Below are positions 35,466-46,051 of a DNA stretch of 64,000 bases, piece by piece. Origin of the DNA: Larix kaempferi (Eukaryota; Streptophyta; Pinopsida; Pinales; Pinaceae); the NCBI GenBank assembly GCA_027924585.1, contig BSBM01000442.1:1178001-1242000 (forward strand). Direction: 5' to 3'. How positions within the stretch are numbered: the first letter of the stretch is position 1; every line of letters begins with the position of its first letter. The notes below the pieces were generated by a model. The model did not search any database. It was not told where the DNA came from and worked only from the letters and a program-made list of their open reading frames with translations. The position numbers and the translations under genes are program-made.

Positions 35466-35476
35466 GGAAGGAGGAT

Positions 35477-36099
35477 TGATCCATGTGGATATTGGTGGCC
35501 ATCCACCTTTCCAACTGGCTCATAACAGTTTTATGGCAATTTTGGTATTGTACTATTTTTAGCAGTTTTCCAGGTCCTGAACTTCCGGGGCCATTTTGAG
35601 GCCCTAAACGACTTTTTTTGGCAATTTGGGGGGCCAAATGGTTGCCTTTGGCATCCATTTCGCCCCACTCAAAAGTTGTAAATCTCGGATAGACCTTTCC
35701 AACGGGCTATCGAGCGCCCCAAACGAAAATCGTATGCAAATTTTACGACCTCGGGAAGTTGATGTACTAACTTACCCAAACGGGGCCCACATGACTTTTG
35801 GCGCTTCATCTCCTAGGGTTAGGTTTTGGGATGTCTAGGGTTTTTGACATTCTTGTTTATTGTAAAAGGCCTTGAGAGCCTCATTGTAACCATCTTCTTG
35901 CAAAATGAGCGCAGCCATCATATCTCTTCTCAGAGATAAGTCGCCACCATTCCAGCAAGCTTGTTTTCTGCTGCATTTTACAGTTCTAACTTATTTCCTT
36001 ATTGAATAGAAAACCAATTTTACTGTATCTCTGTTATTTTTTGTTAAGCATCTGATAATAATCTGTATTCATTTCGTTCTGCTTATAAAATCCGGATCA
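35477..36099 (+). repeat. Gypsy-2 LTR 4
   Basis: Starts TGATCCATGTGGATATTGG, ends GGATCA. An intact primer site TGGTATCAGAGC follows at 36101-36112. Confidence 0.9.
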
Positions 36100-36137
36100 G
36101 TGGTATCAGAGCGGTCTGCTCCTTGTCGTCTTAATGC

Positions 36138-37270
36138 ATGTCCCCAACGAGGTCAGGGTACAAAGAATTGGGTCTCAAGCTTGTTTCTCTTGAGGACAAA
36201 ATCTCTCGCATGCCCAAGCGACCTCTCATGGCAGGAGAAAAGAAAGATGACGAGACAGGAGATCCTATCAAAATGTTGCATTAGGAATCCCTCACGCAGC
36301 AGAGGAACGAGATGATGGATAATTTCGCGCAAATCCTTCGACGACTACCAACAAGCGACGCATCTTCCTCGAGCAGAGGCGCCGCCCCCTTCAAGGTACA
36401 AATCAACTTCGATATTCCTATATTTGAAGGACAGATAGACGCAGATGCTGTAGATAAGTGGTTGAATCTACTAGAAGGGTATTTTTCTGTCCATAACTTT
36501 TCGAATAAAGAAAAGATTACTTTTGCGCTCCTCAAAGCCGTTCCCCATGTCAAAGATTGGTGGGAAACATTCTGCGAGCAAAAGGACACAGTATAAGCCT
36601 CATTATTTTCAGTCATGGCCACCTGGGAATCCTTCAGGGATGCTATTAAGGAACAATACTACCCTGTTTGAAGTTATGACGACTTGTATACCAAATGGAC
36701 CACACTGCGACAAGAAAGAGACCAAGCAGTGCTAGAGTTCACAAATATCTTCCATACCTTGCGCACCAAGCTGGGTATCAAAGATTCAGAGCGACATCTG
36801 GTGCTCAAGTATCACGGTGGTTTGCATAGATACATCCAGACCGAAATGGAATTTCTAGACGTCTCTTCCTTGGGCGCGGCCTACCAATATGCCGTCAAAA
36901 TCGAGCAGAAGCTCAAACAAAAGACATGGCAATTTTGGCCTGGGAATCCTTCACAGCAAAAGACAGGAAAGGGCGGCCCCAACCCACAGAATAAAGGACA
37001 GAGCAAAGATGGACAGTATCAGGACAAGCAGTCCAAGCCGCAAGCAAAGAAGGACACCGAAAAAACAAAGAAAGATACCAGGAAGTGGTGCGACTTCCAT
37101 AAGAGCCCTTGGCAGAACACTGCTGATTGCCGCTCAAAGCAGTCACTGGTGGCCGAAGTGAAAGCATCTGAATCAGATGCGGGTTCTGACTCTAAGTCCG
37201 AACCAGAAAGGGGAAGACGAATCATTGATGCAGAACTGAGTGCCACCATTGCTACCACAAAACTCTAGCC
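36138..37270 (+). pseudogene. Gypsy-2 body 4: gag only, truncated
   Basis: Gag from ATG 36138 to a point just after the knuckle (WCDFHKSPWQNTADC, about 37087-37131) and the acidic linker. The body ends within the sequence for ATIATTKL at about 37267, and LTR 5 begins at once without a polypurine tract. Stops at 36282 (TAG), 36594 (TAA) and 36668 (TGA). Protease and all of pol are missing. Confidence 0.85.
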
Positions 37271-37890
37271 TGATCAGGTGGATATTGGTGGCCACCCACC
37301 TTCCCAACTGGCTCAAAATAGTTTTATGGCAATTTTGGTATTGTACTATTTAGCATTTTTTCAGATCCTGTACTTCCGGGGCCATTTTGAGGCCCTAAAC
37401 GACCTTTTTTGGCAATTTGGGGGGCCAAATGGTTGCCTTTGGCATCCATTTGGCCCCATTCGAAAGTTGTAAATCTCGGATAGACCTTTCCAATAGGCTA
37501 CCGAGTGCCCCAAACGGAGATCGTATGCAAAAGTTACAACCCCGGGAAGTTGATGTACTAACTTACCCAAATGGGGCCCACATGACTTTTGGCGCTTCAT
37601 CTCGTAGTGTTAGGTTTTTGGATGTCTAGGGTTTTTGACATTCATATTTATTGTAAAAGGCCTTGAGAGCCTCATTGTAACCATCTTCTTGCGAAATGAG
37701 CGCAGCCGTCACATCTCTTCTCAGAGATAAGCCGCCACCATTCCTGCAAGCTTGTTTTCCGCCGCATTTTACAGTTCTAACTTATTTACTTATTGAATAG
37801 AAAACCAATTTTACTATATCTCTGTTATTTTTTGTTAAGTATCTTGTAATAATATGTATTCATTTCGTTCTGCTCATAAAATCCGGATCA
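37271..37890 (+). repeat. Gypsy-2 LTR 5
   Basis: Starts TGATCAGGTGGATATTGG directly after truncated gag and ends CCGGATCA. Copia-A2 sequence (GTTAGGAACTGG) follows in place of a primer site. Confidence 0.9.
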
Positions 37891-38834
37891 GTTAGGAACT
37901 GGCTCAATGTGTTCACCGCAAAGCAAATATCTGGTCTCGTATTTGTCAGGTACATCAATGACCCAATCATCTGACGATACATCAAGACATCAACTAGATC
38001 AGATGTAGCATCACACAGAAGCTTTAGGTTCGATGCCATAGGTGTGGCTATGGCCTTGCAGTCCATCATCCCAAACCTCTTTAGGATATCTATTGCATAC
38101 TTCCCTTGTCCAAGGAAAATTCCATCTGCACTCTACCACACCTCCATGCCTATAAAATAGTGCATCATCCCCAATTCCTTCATCTCAAACTCGGAAGCAA
38201 GCTTCCTCTTAGTGTCAGCAATCAACCCATCCTCACCTGTTACAAGCAGGTCATCCACATACAATAGTAGTATCACAGGATTTCCTTCCTCAACCTTGTA
38301 GTAAAGGTTGGAATCCACTTTACTCTTGGTAAATCACAAACTTGATAGAAAGTTGTCTATCCTACCATACCAAGTCCTAGGAGCTTGCTTCAAGCCATAC
38401 AAGGCTTTCTTCAACCTGCACACATATGACTCCCTTGTCATATGTCTCAAAACTGAGTGGCTGCTCCACATACACTTCCTCTTCGACTACACCATTCAAG
38501 AAAGCTTTCTTGACATCCATCTGGTGTATCTTCCATTTCATCACTGTAGCTAGAGAAAGTACTGATATGATGGAAGTGTATCTGGCTATAGGTGCAAAAT
38601 ATCTTCATAGTCTATTCCCTCTTTCTGAGAGAAGCCACGAGCTACAAACCTCACATTGTATTTTTCTATGCTACCATCTGCAGCATGCTTGATCTTATAG
38701 ATCCACTTGGAAGTCACAACATTCTTCCCTTCAAGTCTTGGGACTGCATCCCAAGCATCATTCTTCATGATCGACTGGTACTCCTCGATCATGGCATTCT
38801 TCCCGAATCCTGGGAACTTCAATATCTTCAATAG
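37891..38834 (-). pseudogene. Copia-A2 reverse transcriptase, first part
   Basis: On the minus strand: EEYQSIMKNDAWDAVP, TSKWIYKIKHAADGS, GFSQKEGIDYED, then a one-base deletion near 38600 that shifts the frame, the segment for [15 protein letters not shown]-type sequence (about 38420-38360), and LLYVDDLLVTGEDG with the catalytic YVDDL (38270-38240). It continues through IGSLMYLTNTRPDICF to the Gypsy-2 array. A TAG replaces CAG after GMEVW (38135). Together with 23066-23629 it makes one RT-RNase H unit like that of Copia-A1. Confidence 0.9.
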
Positions 38835-41525
38835 ATAACTTTGTTGTTGAACAAATATTGTAGTCCTTCTTTTGTAGGTGATGGTATACGATCTTTCCTA
38901 CAAAACAAGTTAAATTGCATGATTAGAAAACATCTCATAGTTTTCAAAACAAATTCTTACACGTAAATAAATATGTCATACAGTCATGCAATTATCTTAG
39001 CCAATGCTTCAATACAACATTTATCTATATCCCGTAACTTTCTAGATGTATTCCAATCTCTACCAGAACATTGTTAAGAGTGTGCACAACTCCCAATATG
39101 TCAGAAAAGAGGTTTCATTCTAGATAAGTAGAAATGAAATGTTGTACAATGCCATAGGCCACTTACCCATCACATGCATATTAGTAGTATACTGTTCATT
39201 AATGCAATTATTCTAATATGCATAATACACACCCTAAGTCTAGGAACATATACATCATTGAACAATATTATTTAAACAAACAAATATGCAAGAAATGACA
39301 ATTCAAATACTTATCTTTGTTTGGTTTGTAGGGTTGACTCCCTCTCAATATTTGCTTCCTTGCAGGAACTACTGAGGTGTGCTCCCTCTTGATCTTTGTT
39401 TCCTGGATTACCTGTCCTTGAACTTATATCCATCCTCGATCACTATGCATACTTACTAGTATCATCATTGTGTTATCCTCGAGGTCATACAAAATCATAC
39501 ATTTATTAGTATAATCTCAATACTTTAAAACATTATGATTCTAAGTAATCTTAAACATGTATGGTCAAGATCATTTCATACACAAATAATTTATCACAGT
39601 TCTTTTACTCATGCACATTCCTATTTGACCATAGGACTTTTTTGGTTAGTCATATCATCAATCAAAGTAAGAAGCATAATATGCCTAAACTCATGATTAC
39701 TCAAACCTATAACTTCATGAATAATCATTATCAATCATACCACAAGGTAGGATTCTAACTTGATATAGTAAAAACATACCTGTATTAATATGTTAGTTGG
39801 TTATGTCTAACATACCCACATGATGTCTTCTTGTTCTCTTAAATGACTTGTGCTAGTGACTTGCATATCTCATAAGTTAACCATTGTGGAACCAAATTAT
39901 ACATACCTCGTAAGTCGATCTTCTATGTGATCCATGACAATGGATGAATCTTTGTATTCATGTCAACATGGCCATATGTTCTTGAACTAGAACATGATTT
40001 GTCTTTCTTGATGTACCTTTCATGTTAGTGGATAACATCAACCTCATACAACACCACAATGCATTAGTACAATCATAAGTGTCAAAACCCTAATCAATGA
40101 ATATTTGCATTCATAATTTTATTAAAGTGATACGACAAGTCTAAAGTTAATAAAGATTGTACTAACCTTAATGAAGACAAACATACCATAAACTTAATCA
40201 TGAACAGATCTTGAAACATACCTGGATAAGTCATACCTGTCGAGATTGCTTGTAATCTTCTTATGTAAGGCCTTAGCCTCATCTCCCTCTGAAACAGGAA
40301 CTTCTTCACTTATGCAGGTGATCAATCCATTCTCTTCTAGGATTAACCCAATCCACTTGAATTGCAGAAACTAGATCTGGAGCTGGATTAGGGTTTGTCA
40401 GAGAAACCCTAAAAATTCAAACTTTAAATTTCAAACTTTAAATTTCAAACTTCTTAAAGGATAGAAACATGCACCTTGATGATTTGATCAACCTAGTATA
40501 CTCAGAATTTGAAAACTGCAAAGTTTCACCCCTCAAAATTGCCTTTGAAACTTTCAGATCTTCTAGATAGGATCCCGAACTAGGGTTTGATAAATCCCAC
40601 CCTTCTTCCCAACCAAAAGGTTCGATCCAAAGCTCTAAACTTCGATTTTTCTGAGGAGCTTCCAGCCGTGGTCACAGACTTAAAAAATTCCAACTTTTGT
40701 AGAAGCCCTAATTTTCCACCTTTCCGATCAAAATCCCGAACTAGGGTTTGATCAAGCCTGGCCTTCTTCCCAACCAAAAAATTTGATTTTGGTATCTAAA
40801 TTTCGATTTTGACGATAAGCATCCAGCCGTGGTCTCTGATACAAAATATTCCAACATTCTCTGAAACCCTAAATTCCCAGAGCCATGCATGAAGGTGCTC
40901 AAAATCTAATTATGTTTTGATAGAAATATGCACCTGATTGTTTCTGGTGTAACTCCAAAATTTCAGATCTACAGGGTCTGAAAATTGTTCCTGTGGTAGC
41001 CTGACCTATTATCTTTCCAACCCCATAGTTTTACCTCAATTGGATTCTCTAAGAGAGAGTTATGCCAAGTGTAGCAACGTGACCTTTTTATGGGATAAAA
41101 CATGAGAGTGAACTTGTACGGTATGCCACGTGTCACTAGTTTAGTTTCAGCCTCTGAAAAAATTACCTGAGAAATTACAGTCCGTTCCCTACCTATCACT
41201 TTTTATGAAATTTCATTTGGAGCTTTCTAGCCCAAGTTATGACCTTTTTGTGTAGGTAACCTGTTTATGATTGAGATCTAGAAGAGGCAGAAACCCTAGA
41301 TTGTACAGATCATAACTCACAAAATACAACGAACTAGAGGTTTTCCTTTGGACACAAGGTACATGGGGATATTATCTTTGACATGTAAGATTTTCAGATC
41401 CTGAAACCTTGCCAAAATGTATTTATAGCAAAATTTCTACGATGACTGGCTTTTACTATATCAAGCCCTAGCTTCACAAGTGCAACAAGTGTCATAAATG
41501 CCATATCATGCCTTCTTTTAGGCTA
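38835..41525 (-). other. Copia-A2 5' region without gag or integrase, splice-site rich
   Basis: The 2.7 kb between primer site and RT shows no gag, protease or integrase motif in any frame. On the element strand I see donor-like sites CCAG|GTATGT (near 40221), GAG|GTATGT (near 39907), ACAG|GTATGT (near 39779) and TGG|GTAAGT (near 39166), and an acceptor-like TTTTGTAG|G (near 38898) just before the RT region. Short segments between them read as hydrophilic peptides (for example NPGNKDQEGAHLSSSC near 39400-39350). It may be captured host-gene sequence or an intron-bearing leader; no protein family is recognised. Confidence 0.5.
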
Positions 41526-41537
41526 GCTCTGATACCA
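41526..41537 (-). other. primer binding site, Copia-A2
   Basis: GCTCTGATACCA on the plus strand is TGGTATCAGAGC on the element strand, directly next to the LTR end. Confidence 0.9.
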
Positions 41538-42179
41538 TGTTAGTTTTTCAAAAATTTCAATCTAATATAGGATCTTAATTGAGATAATAACATGTACAGC
41601 ATATCTACAACATATAAATCATGGGCACAATAATGTAAGCACACAAGAGACACAGAGTTTCACCGGGGAAAACCAAGAAGGTGAAAAACCCTGCAACTTC
41701 CTCAAAGATAGATAGAGCAATGATACAAACCAAGTACAAGAGATAGTCCTCCTAGCAGGAGCTTCTCCTCCTCCACAAGTGTGTCACTCTCCAATGAGTG
41801 TATGAGTGAGAAAGTGAATGATCAAATAGAGTGCCTCTCACACTCTATTTATACTTGACTTGACTTGCCTAATAACCTTTACTAGGTCGGCCTTAACTTA
41901 ACCACATAACATAATACTGACAGGGCCAACCCCCAATAGGATGGTCTAATAACCCTTTAACCCACATGAATTATACAGGGCCGACCCCAACAAGGTGGTC
42001 TAATAACCCATCAAGTATAAGTTACGACACTTACAATATAAATGACGACACTTCCGTATAGAGGAATAATAACATCTCTATAGGAATACAAACACTTCCG
42101 TACAGAGGAATAATAACATATCTATAGGAATACAATATACATATATGAAATACATTTCGAAGTTACAAATAAATCAACA
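41538..42179 (-). repeat. Copia-A2 5' LTR
   Basis: A 642-bp LTR bounded by TGTTAG and CAACA on the plus strand, matching 21026-21664 along its length. The reverse-strand TATA box is at 41846-41853. Confidence 0.9.
41846..41853 (-). promoter_or_regulatory. TATA box of Copia-A2 5' LTR
   Basis: TATTTATA on the plus strand, TATAAATA on the element strand, followed by GAGTGTGAGAGGC. It would drive the element towards lower coordinates. Confidence 0.65.
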
Positions 42180-43029
42180 TCTTCCTCCTCCTCGCACCCT
42201 TAGACAATTTCAGAGTATGCAGGGCATGTCAAACTTTCTACGACGTTTCATTATAAACTATGCTAAAATCACTAAGGGATTCATGAGATTGATCAAGCAA
42301 GACACCTATTTTCTATGGGATGAGGTTGCACAACCTTCGTTCGATTCCTTGAAAAAGGAACTACTATCAGCCCCCTTGCTGAGCCCGCCAGACTATACAA
42401 AGGACTTTCTTATTTATCTGGAGGCATCTATTTCCATGATTAGTATAGTACTTGTTTAGGAGGATGACAAGCTATAGGAGCATGTCATTTACTATCTTTC
42501 GCGTGCATTGATAACTCCTGAGCTCAAGTATTCCCACGTCGAGAAGTTGGCATTAGCTGCATTCAATGTTGTTCAGAGATTGTGTCATTACATATTATTG
42601 CGAACAACCACAGCCATTGTAGAAGTCAATCCCTTTCAATATGTGTTAACCCAACGCATCATCGGTGAGAATTTCAATAAATGGATTGTCATTCTACAGG
42701 AATTTGACCTAGCTTTCCAATCCACTAAGTCTAAGAAATCTCTGGTGTTCGCTGAGGTTATTTCTGAGTTCCCTAGTGATGTAACCAGCTTTGAGGAAGA
42801 TTCGTCTTTTCCAGATGAACACATTTTTCTCATTGAAACTTCTGACACATGGTATGGAGATATTTTGATATATCTCCAGACTTTAAGGTGTCCACCCTCT
42901 TTCTCTAGAGACGAGCGACGAAAGCTTCGAGCTCATGCTAAGAAATACCTCATCATTTCTGACATGCTTTATAAATGTGGGGTAGACTCCATTTTATGTC
43001 GTTGCTTGACTTTGGAGGAAACCGAATAA
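42180..43029 (+). pseudogene. Tat RT end and RNase H
   Basis: Begins right after Copia-A2. 42180-42184 is the target duplication, and PPPRTLRQFQSMQGMSNFLRRF is the RT-RNase H connection. The RNase H region has LIYLEASISMISIVL, where the family usually has an Asp before the alanine-rich turn, then ELKYSHVEKLALAAFNVVQRL and a thumb-like HYILLRTTTAIVEVNPFQY. It stays in one frame with stops at 42457 (TAG), 42472 (TAG) and 43027 (TAA). It belongs to the same polyprotein as 19562-21025. Confidence 0.85.
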
Positions 43030-44157
43030 GTATTGAATGATGCCCATAGTGGATCCTGTGGGGATCATCTTTCTGGGTTGGCAACAACCCAAAAAATATT
43101 GCGCGCTGGCTATTTTTGGCCCATGATATTCAAGGATTTTGTGGAAGCTGTAAAGCACTGTCAACCTTGCCAGTTTTTCACCAAAAAGATCCGAGCACAT
43201 CCGGATCCTCTCCATCTTGTTATCACAGCAGGTCCCTTCACCAAGTGGGGGGTTGAATTCATGACGTGTAATCCAAATTCAAGAGGAGGACACCATCACA
43301 TCATTGTTTTCGTCGACTACCTTATGAAGTGGGTCGAGGCAATGTCTACTATGAGAGCAGACAGAGAAATGACTGCTTATTTCATTTTTAACCAAATCAT
43401 TGCTAGATTTGGTATTCCCAAAGAGATTGTCACCGAACAGGGTCGACATTTTCAAAAAAATATGATGACCGAGTTGTATACCATGCTAGGTTTTAGAAAT
43501 GATAACTTGTCTTTGTTCTATCTGCAAGCGAATGGTCAAGTCGAAGCGGTCAACAAGACTTTGAAAACCATCCTTCAAAGGACCGTTAATGCCAGTCGAT
43601 CTAATTGGCACATCATGTTGTATCCCGCTCTTTGGGCTTACCGATCTAATGTTAAGACTTCTACTGGGTTCTCAGCTTTCCAGCTCATTCAATGGGTGGA
43701 GGTAGTCATTCCAGTTGAATGCGAGATCCCCTCTTTGAATTTGGCTATCCAACTGCTTCTGGAAAATTCAGATTTGGAGGAACGTTTGCTGCATTTAGAG
43801 CACTTAGAAGAACAACACCGAGATGCGCTTATAGAAAATGAAGCTCACAAAATTCGATTCAAGCGTCAGTACGACAAATCTGTAAAACCAAGGGTGTTCT
43901 CTGAAGGAGACCTTGTTCTTCTATATGACTAGGACAAAGATCCCTTGGGGGCAGGTAAATTTAAATCGATGTGGCTCGGACCGTATATTTTCTCTAAAGT
44001 TCTGAAGAAAGGATCTTATGAGCTAACCGATTACGAGGGTTGTAAGTTTCCTGAGCCTAGAAATGGGCTCTACCTGAAAAAAGTATTATGCTTAGGCCTC
44101 TATGCTTTTTCTTGTATTATAACTATACATGTTTGTAGAGTTAGTCTTTTCTTTTGA
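43030..44157 (+). pseudogene. Tat integrase
   Basis: In the same frame as the RNase H. Zinc-binding region: H..H plus CQPCQFF (about 43040-43185). Catalytic core: GVEFMTCNPNSRGGHHHIIV and VTEQGRHF, where Glu stands at both positions that are Asp in active integrases, then QANGQVEAVNKTL with the Glu retained. The C-terminal part has FKRQYDKSVKPR, EGDLVLLYD, a TAG stop at 43930 and MWLGPYIFSKVLKKGSYEL. Four stops over RNase H plus integrase and no frameshift. The frame closes at 44157. Confidence 0.85.
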
Positions 44158-44201
44158 TTTATTTTTGTGCATCTTATGTGTCTTCTGGATTGTGGTTTCA
44201 G

Positions 44202-44666
44202 ATGACAATTGATTGCTTTATAGGATTCACTGATGGCACTAGTCACCACACCCGTCAGTTGGCCTCAGCAGCTTGGGTTATTTACTCACTGTTTGGTCAA
44301 CTTGTGTCTTTGGGAGGGGCTTGTTTGGGCTCTACAACGAACAATGTAGTTGAGTACAGTGCAATCATTGAGTTACTCCGAGATGTTATTCATCACAGCA
44401 TTTCACATTTGGAGGTAAGACTCTACTCGCAATTAGTAGTACTTCAGTTGATGGGTGAATACAGGTTTAGGGATCCTTCTTTGCTTCATCAGTTTTTGCA
44501 TGTTAGATTACTTGAAAGACAATTTGTTTTTATTAGATATCAACACATTTCAAGGAGTTTAAATTCATTAGCTGATTCATATGCAAACTATGTATTAGAT
44601 TGGAATTTGTACCATATAATCACATTAAATAGTCACACACATAAGGACACACACATGTATATATAA
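44202..44666 (+). pseudogene. second, plant-type RNase H of Tat element (aRNH)
   Basis: An open frame after integrase, in a different frame from it, starting at ATG 44202 (MTIDCFIGFTDGTSHH). It matches the archaeal/plant type of RNase H (RVT_3-like): FTDGTSHH with the first Asp, NNVVEYSAIIELL with the Glu, YSQLVVLQLMGEY, and SLNSLADSYANYVLDW with the last Asp. The third acidic residue, usually Asp in the (G)DSQLVV motif, is Tyr here. Such an extra RNase H is known from Tat-lineage elements. The ATG follows a pyrimidine-rich stretch ending TTTCAG, so a spliced or separate message is possible. No stop interrupts the domain, but the changed residue suggests it is inactive. Confidence 0.75.
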
Positions 44667-44781
44667 ACCGATACTGTATATATCAGGACCCAAAAAAATG
44701 AGTACGAGTCATAGGATGTCGCAATGTCATAATATACAAAAATGGGCTCAAATGCCTCAAAAATATAATATGTCTCTCTCC

Positions 44782-46051
44782 CTATGGAGAAGGAGGTTCC
44801 TCTCCTAACTCTTCTACGGCCTCCCTATAACATATCACTAGCCTAGCTACTTTTCTAGGTAGCCTAATCCATGCTGGGGGCACGCCTACAACATGCTCTT
44901 GCATTTGGAGCGACATTCGCTTGATCTTGTACATTGGGATATCATGAGTCAAACGACCCATATTCCCCTTGAGGTTCACAAACATCGCATCAGAAGCACC
45001 TGACTTAGTTGGTCTGACAAATACACGAGGATGTTCGGCAGGTCACACAGGCCCCACATCTTCATAAATCACACTATCAACACTTTTACTCATTCATAAA
45101 AAATTATATATACATAAAATCATAAAAATGAAATAATTTTCGAAAAGCATAAGCATATCTTACCCATATCTCCCCAGGATGATCCTGGAGGAAGAGCGAG
45201 CTATGGATCTCCACGGAAATCCACACCTGTGTATGGGAACTTCTCTAAAGCCGACACTTGACAACTCCACCATCCGAGATAGTCTTCGTCAGCATAAGAA
45301 AGTGTAGCCTCACCACCACCCTAGTGCAAGAAGATATCTCCCCACCAATTCATCAATGGCTTGTGAGGGTTCAGGATAGGTAGAGCCATCCCTGGGCTCA
45401 GAGCAGGTACCCTCTCGAAGAAGAAAGTACATAAGATGATTCCATAGCCAAATTTTTTCTTCTTCCCGTTTTTGCATTTAGTCAATTGGTGTTTCATGTT
45501 CACCAAGAAACCCGAATATAGTCAAATACTACACCACACAAGCATTCAACCTTGATTTGCATGTAGTTTCGAGAGGCCAAGTGTTGTGTGGCACTCCTCC
45601 CAATTCGGTTAAGTGTACTAAGTATCACTTGCAATGGGAAGCTTTCAATAGAGCCAATTGGGACTTGGATACCGCTCTTTTCAGTACCCGACAAACAATA
45701 GGCGTTGATGCAATCTTGTATGGAAAGTGCACCTACCCCTTAGAATGTTCCTTTGAGGTTAACCCCCTCACCCCTACGGGATAAACCAGTGATAAAGTAT
45801 ATGTCATCGATGGTAAGTTCTAGCATCTCCCCTTGGAGATCGAACATCCCCTAATCGAGATTCCAGTAGCCAACGAGCATCTGAAGCAAATTCGTTTGTG
45901 CACGCATACTTGTTGTTTGAAAAAAATTAAGTAAACCGCATTTCCGTAATGTGTTTAAGGTAAGTGAATCTCCCATGGCATCTTTATCCATGTTTTCATG
46001 CTCTCTTTCCCTCCATGTTAGCACCATCCTTGCATCATTCAAACCATTCAT
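44782..46051 (-). pseudogene. PMD-2: antisense two-exon plant mobile domain gene inside Tat element
   Basis: Minus strand, from ATG 46051 (MNGLNDARMVLTWRERE) through LLQMLVGYWNLD and the hallmark ELTIDDIYFITGLSRRGE (about 45810-45760), GYGIILCTFFFERVPAL (about 45440-45390) and FPYTGVDFRGDP (about 45215). A phase-1 donor ATGG|GTAAGA follows at 45163. The intron of about 90 bp ends near 45074 (GATAG). Exon 2 (VIYEDVGPV to EELGEEPPSP) stops at 44782. About 390 codons in total. Damage: TAG after NLD (45851), TAA near 45738, a one-base shift near 45505, and TAG near 45318 and 45194. PMD proteins occur in transposons and in host silencing and genome-stability factors. It lies antisense between aRNH and the 3' LTR, so its intron would not be removed from the element's RNA. 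Confidence 0.75.
45074..45163 (-). other. predicted intron of PMD-2
   Basis: GTAAGATATGCTT at the donor and TTGATAG at the acceptor on the minus strand, about 90 bp, AT-rich. It splits the gene in phase 1 right after the DFRGDP region, the same place and phase as the donor in PMD-1 at 11839. Confidence 0.65.

Larger units (their letters stand above)
23636..37890 (+). mobile_element. Gypsy-2 array: five LTRs and four bodies
   Basis: Five LTRs of about 620 bp in the same orientation (23636-24259, 26546-27168, 30356-30977, 35477-36099, 37271-37890) alternate with four bodies of about 2.3, 3.2, 4.5 and 1.2 kb. Each internal LTR is at once 3' LTR of one body and 5' LTR of the next. LTR ends are TGATCC and GGATCA. 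The array interrupts Copia-A2 between the codons of LTDP and RGVHL. GGATC occurs on both sides (23625-23629 and 37885-37889) and may be the target duplication, but it overlaps the LTR end, so this is uncertain. Confidence 0.9.
21026..42179 (-). mobile_element. Copia-A2, minus strand, split by Gypsy-2 array
   Basis: A Ty1/copia element read right to left: 5' LTR 41538-42179, primer site 41526-41537, leader to 38835, RT 38834-37891, Gypsy-2 array, RNase H 23629-23066, repeat-rich 3' region, polypurine tract and 3' LTR 21664-21026. It belongs to the family of Copia-A1. Gag, protease and integrase coding regions are not recognisable although the whole 5' part is present. Confidence 0.9.

Noticed and set aside
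39561-41199. Several 60-75 codon open frames on both strands in the Copia-A2 leader
   Set aside because: No single frame has protein-family features. If coding exists there it would be in short spliced segments, reported as a finding instead.
41526-41537. Initiator-Met tRNA-like words here and at 2972, 24261, 36101
   Set aside because: Twelve-base primer sites next to LTRs, not tRNA genes; no cloverleaf is present.
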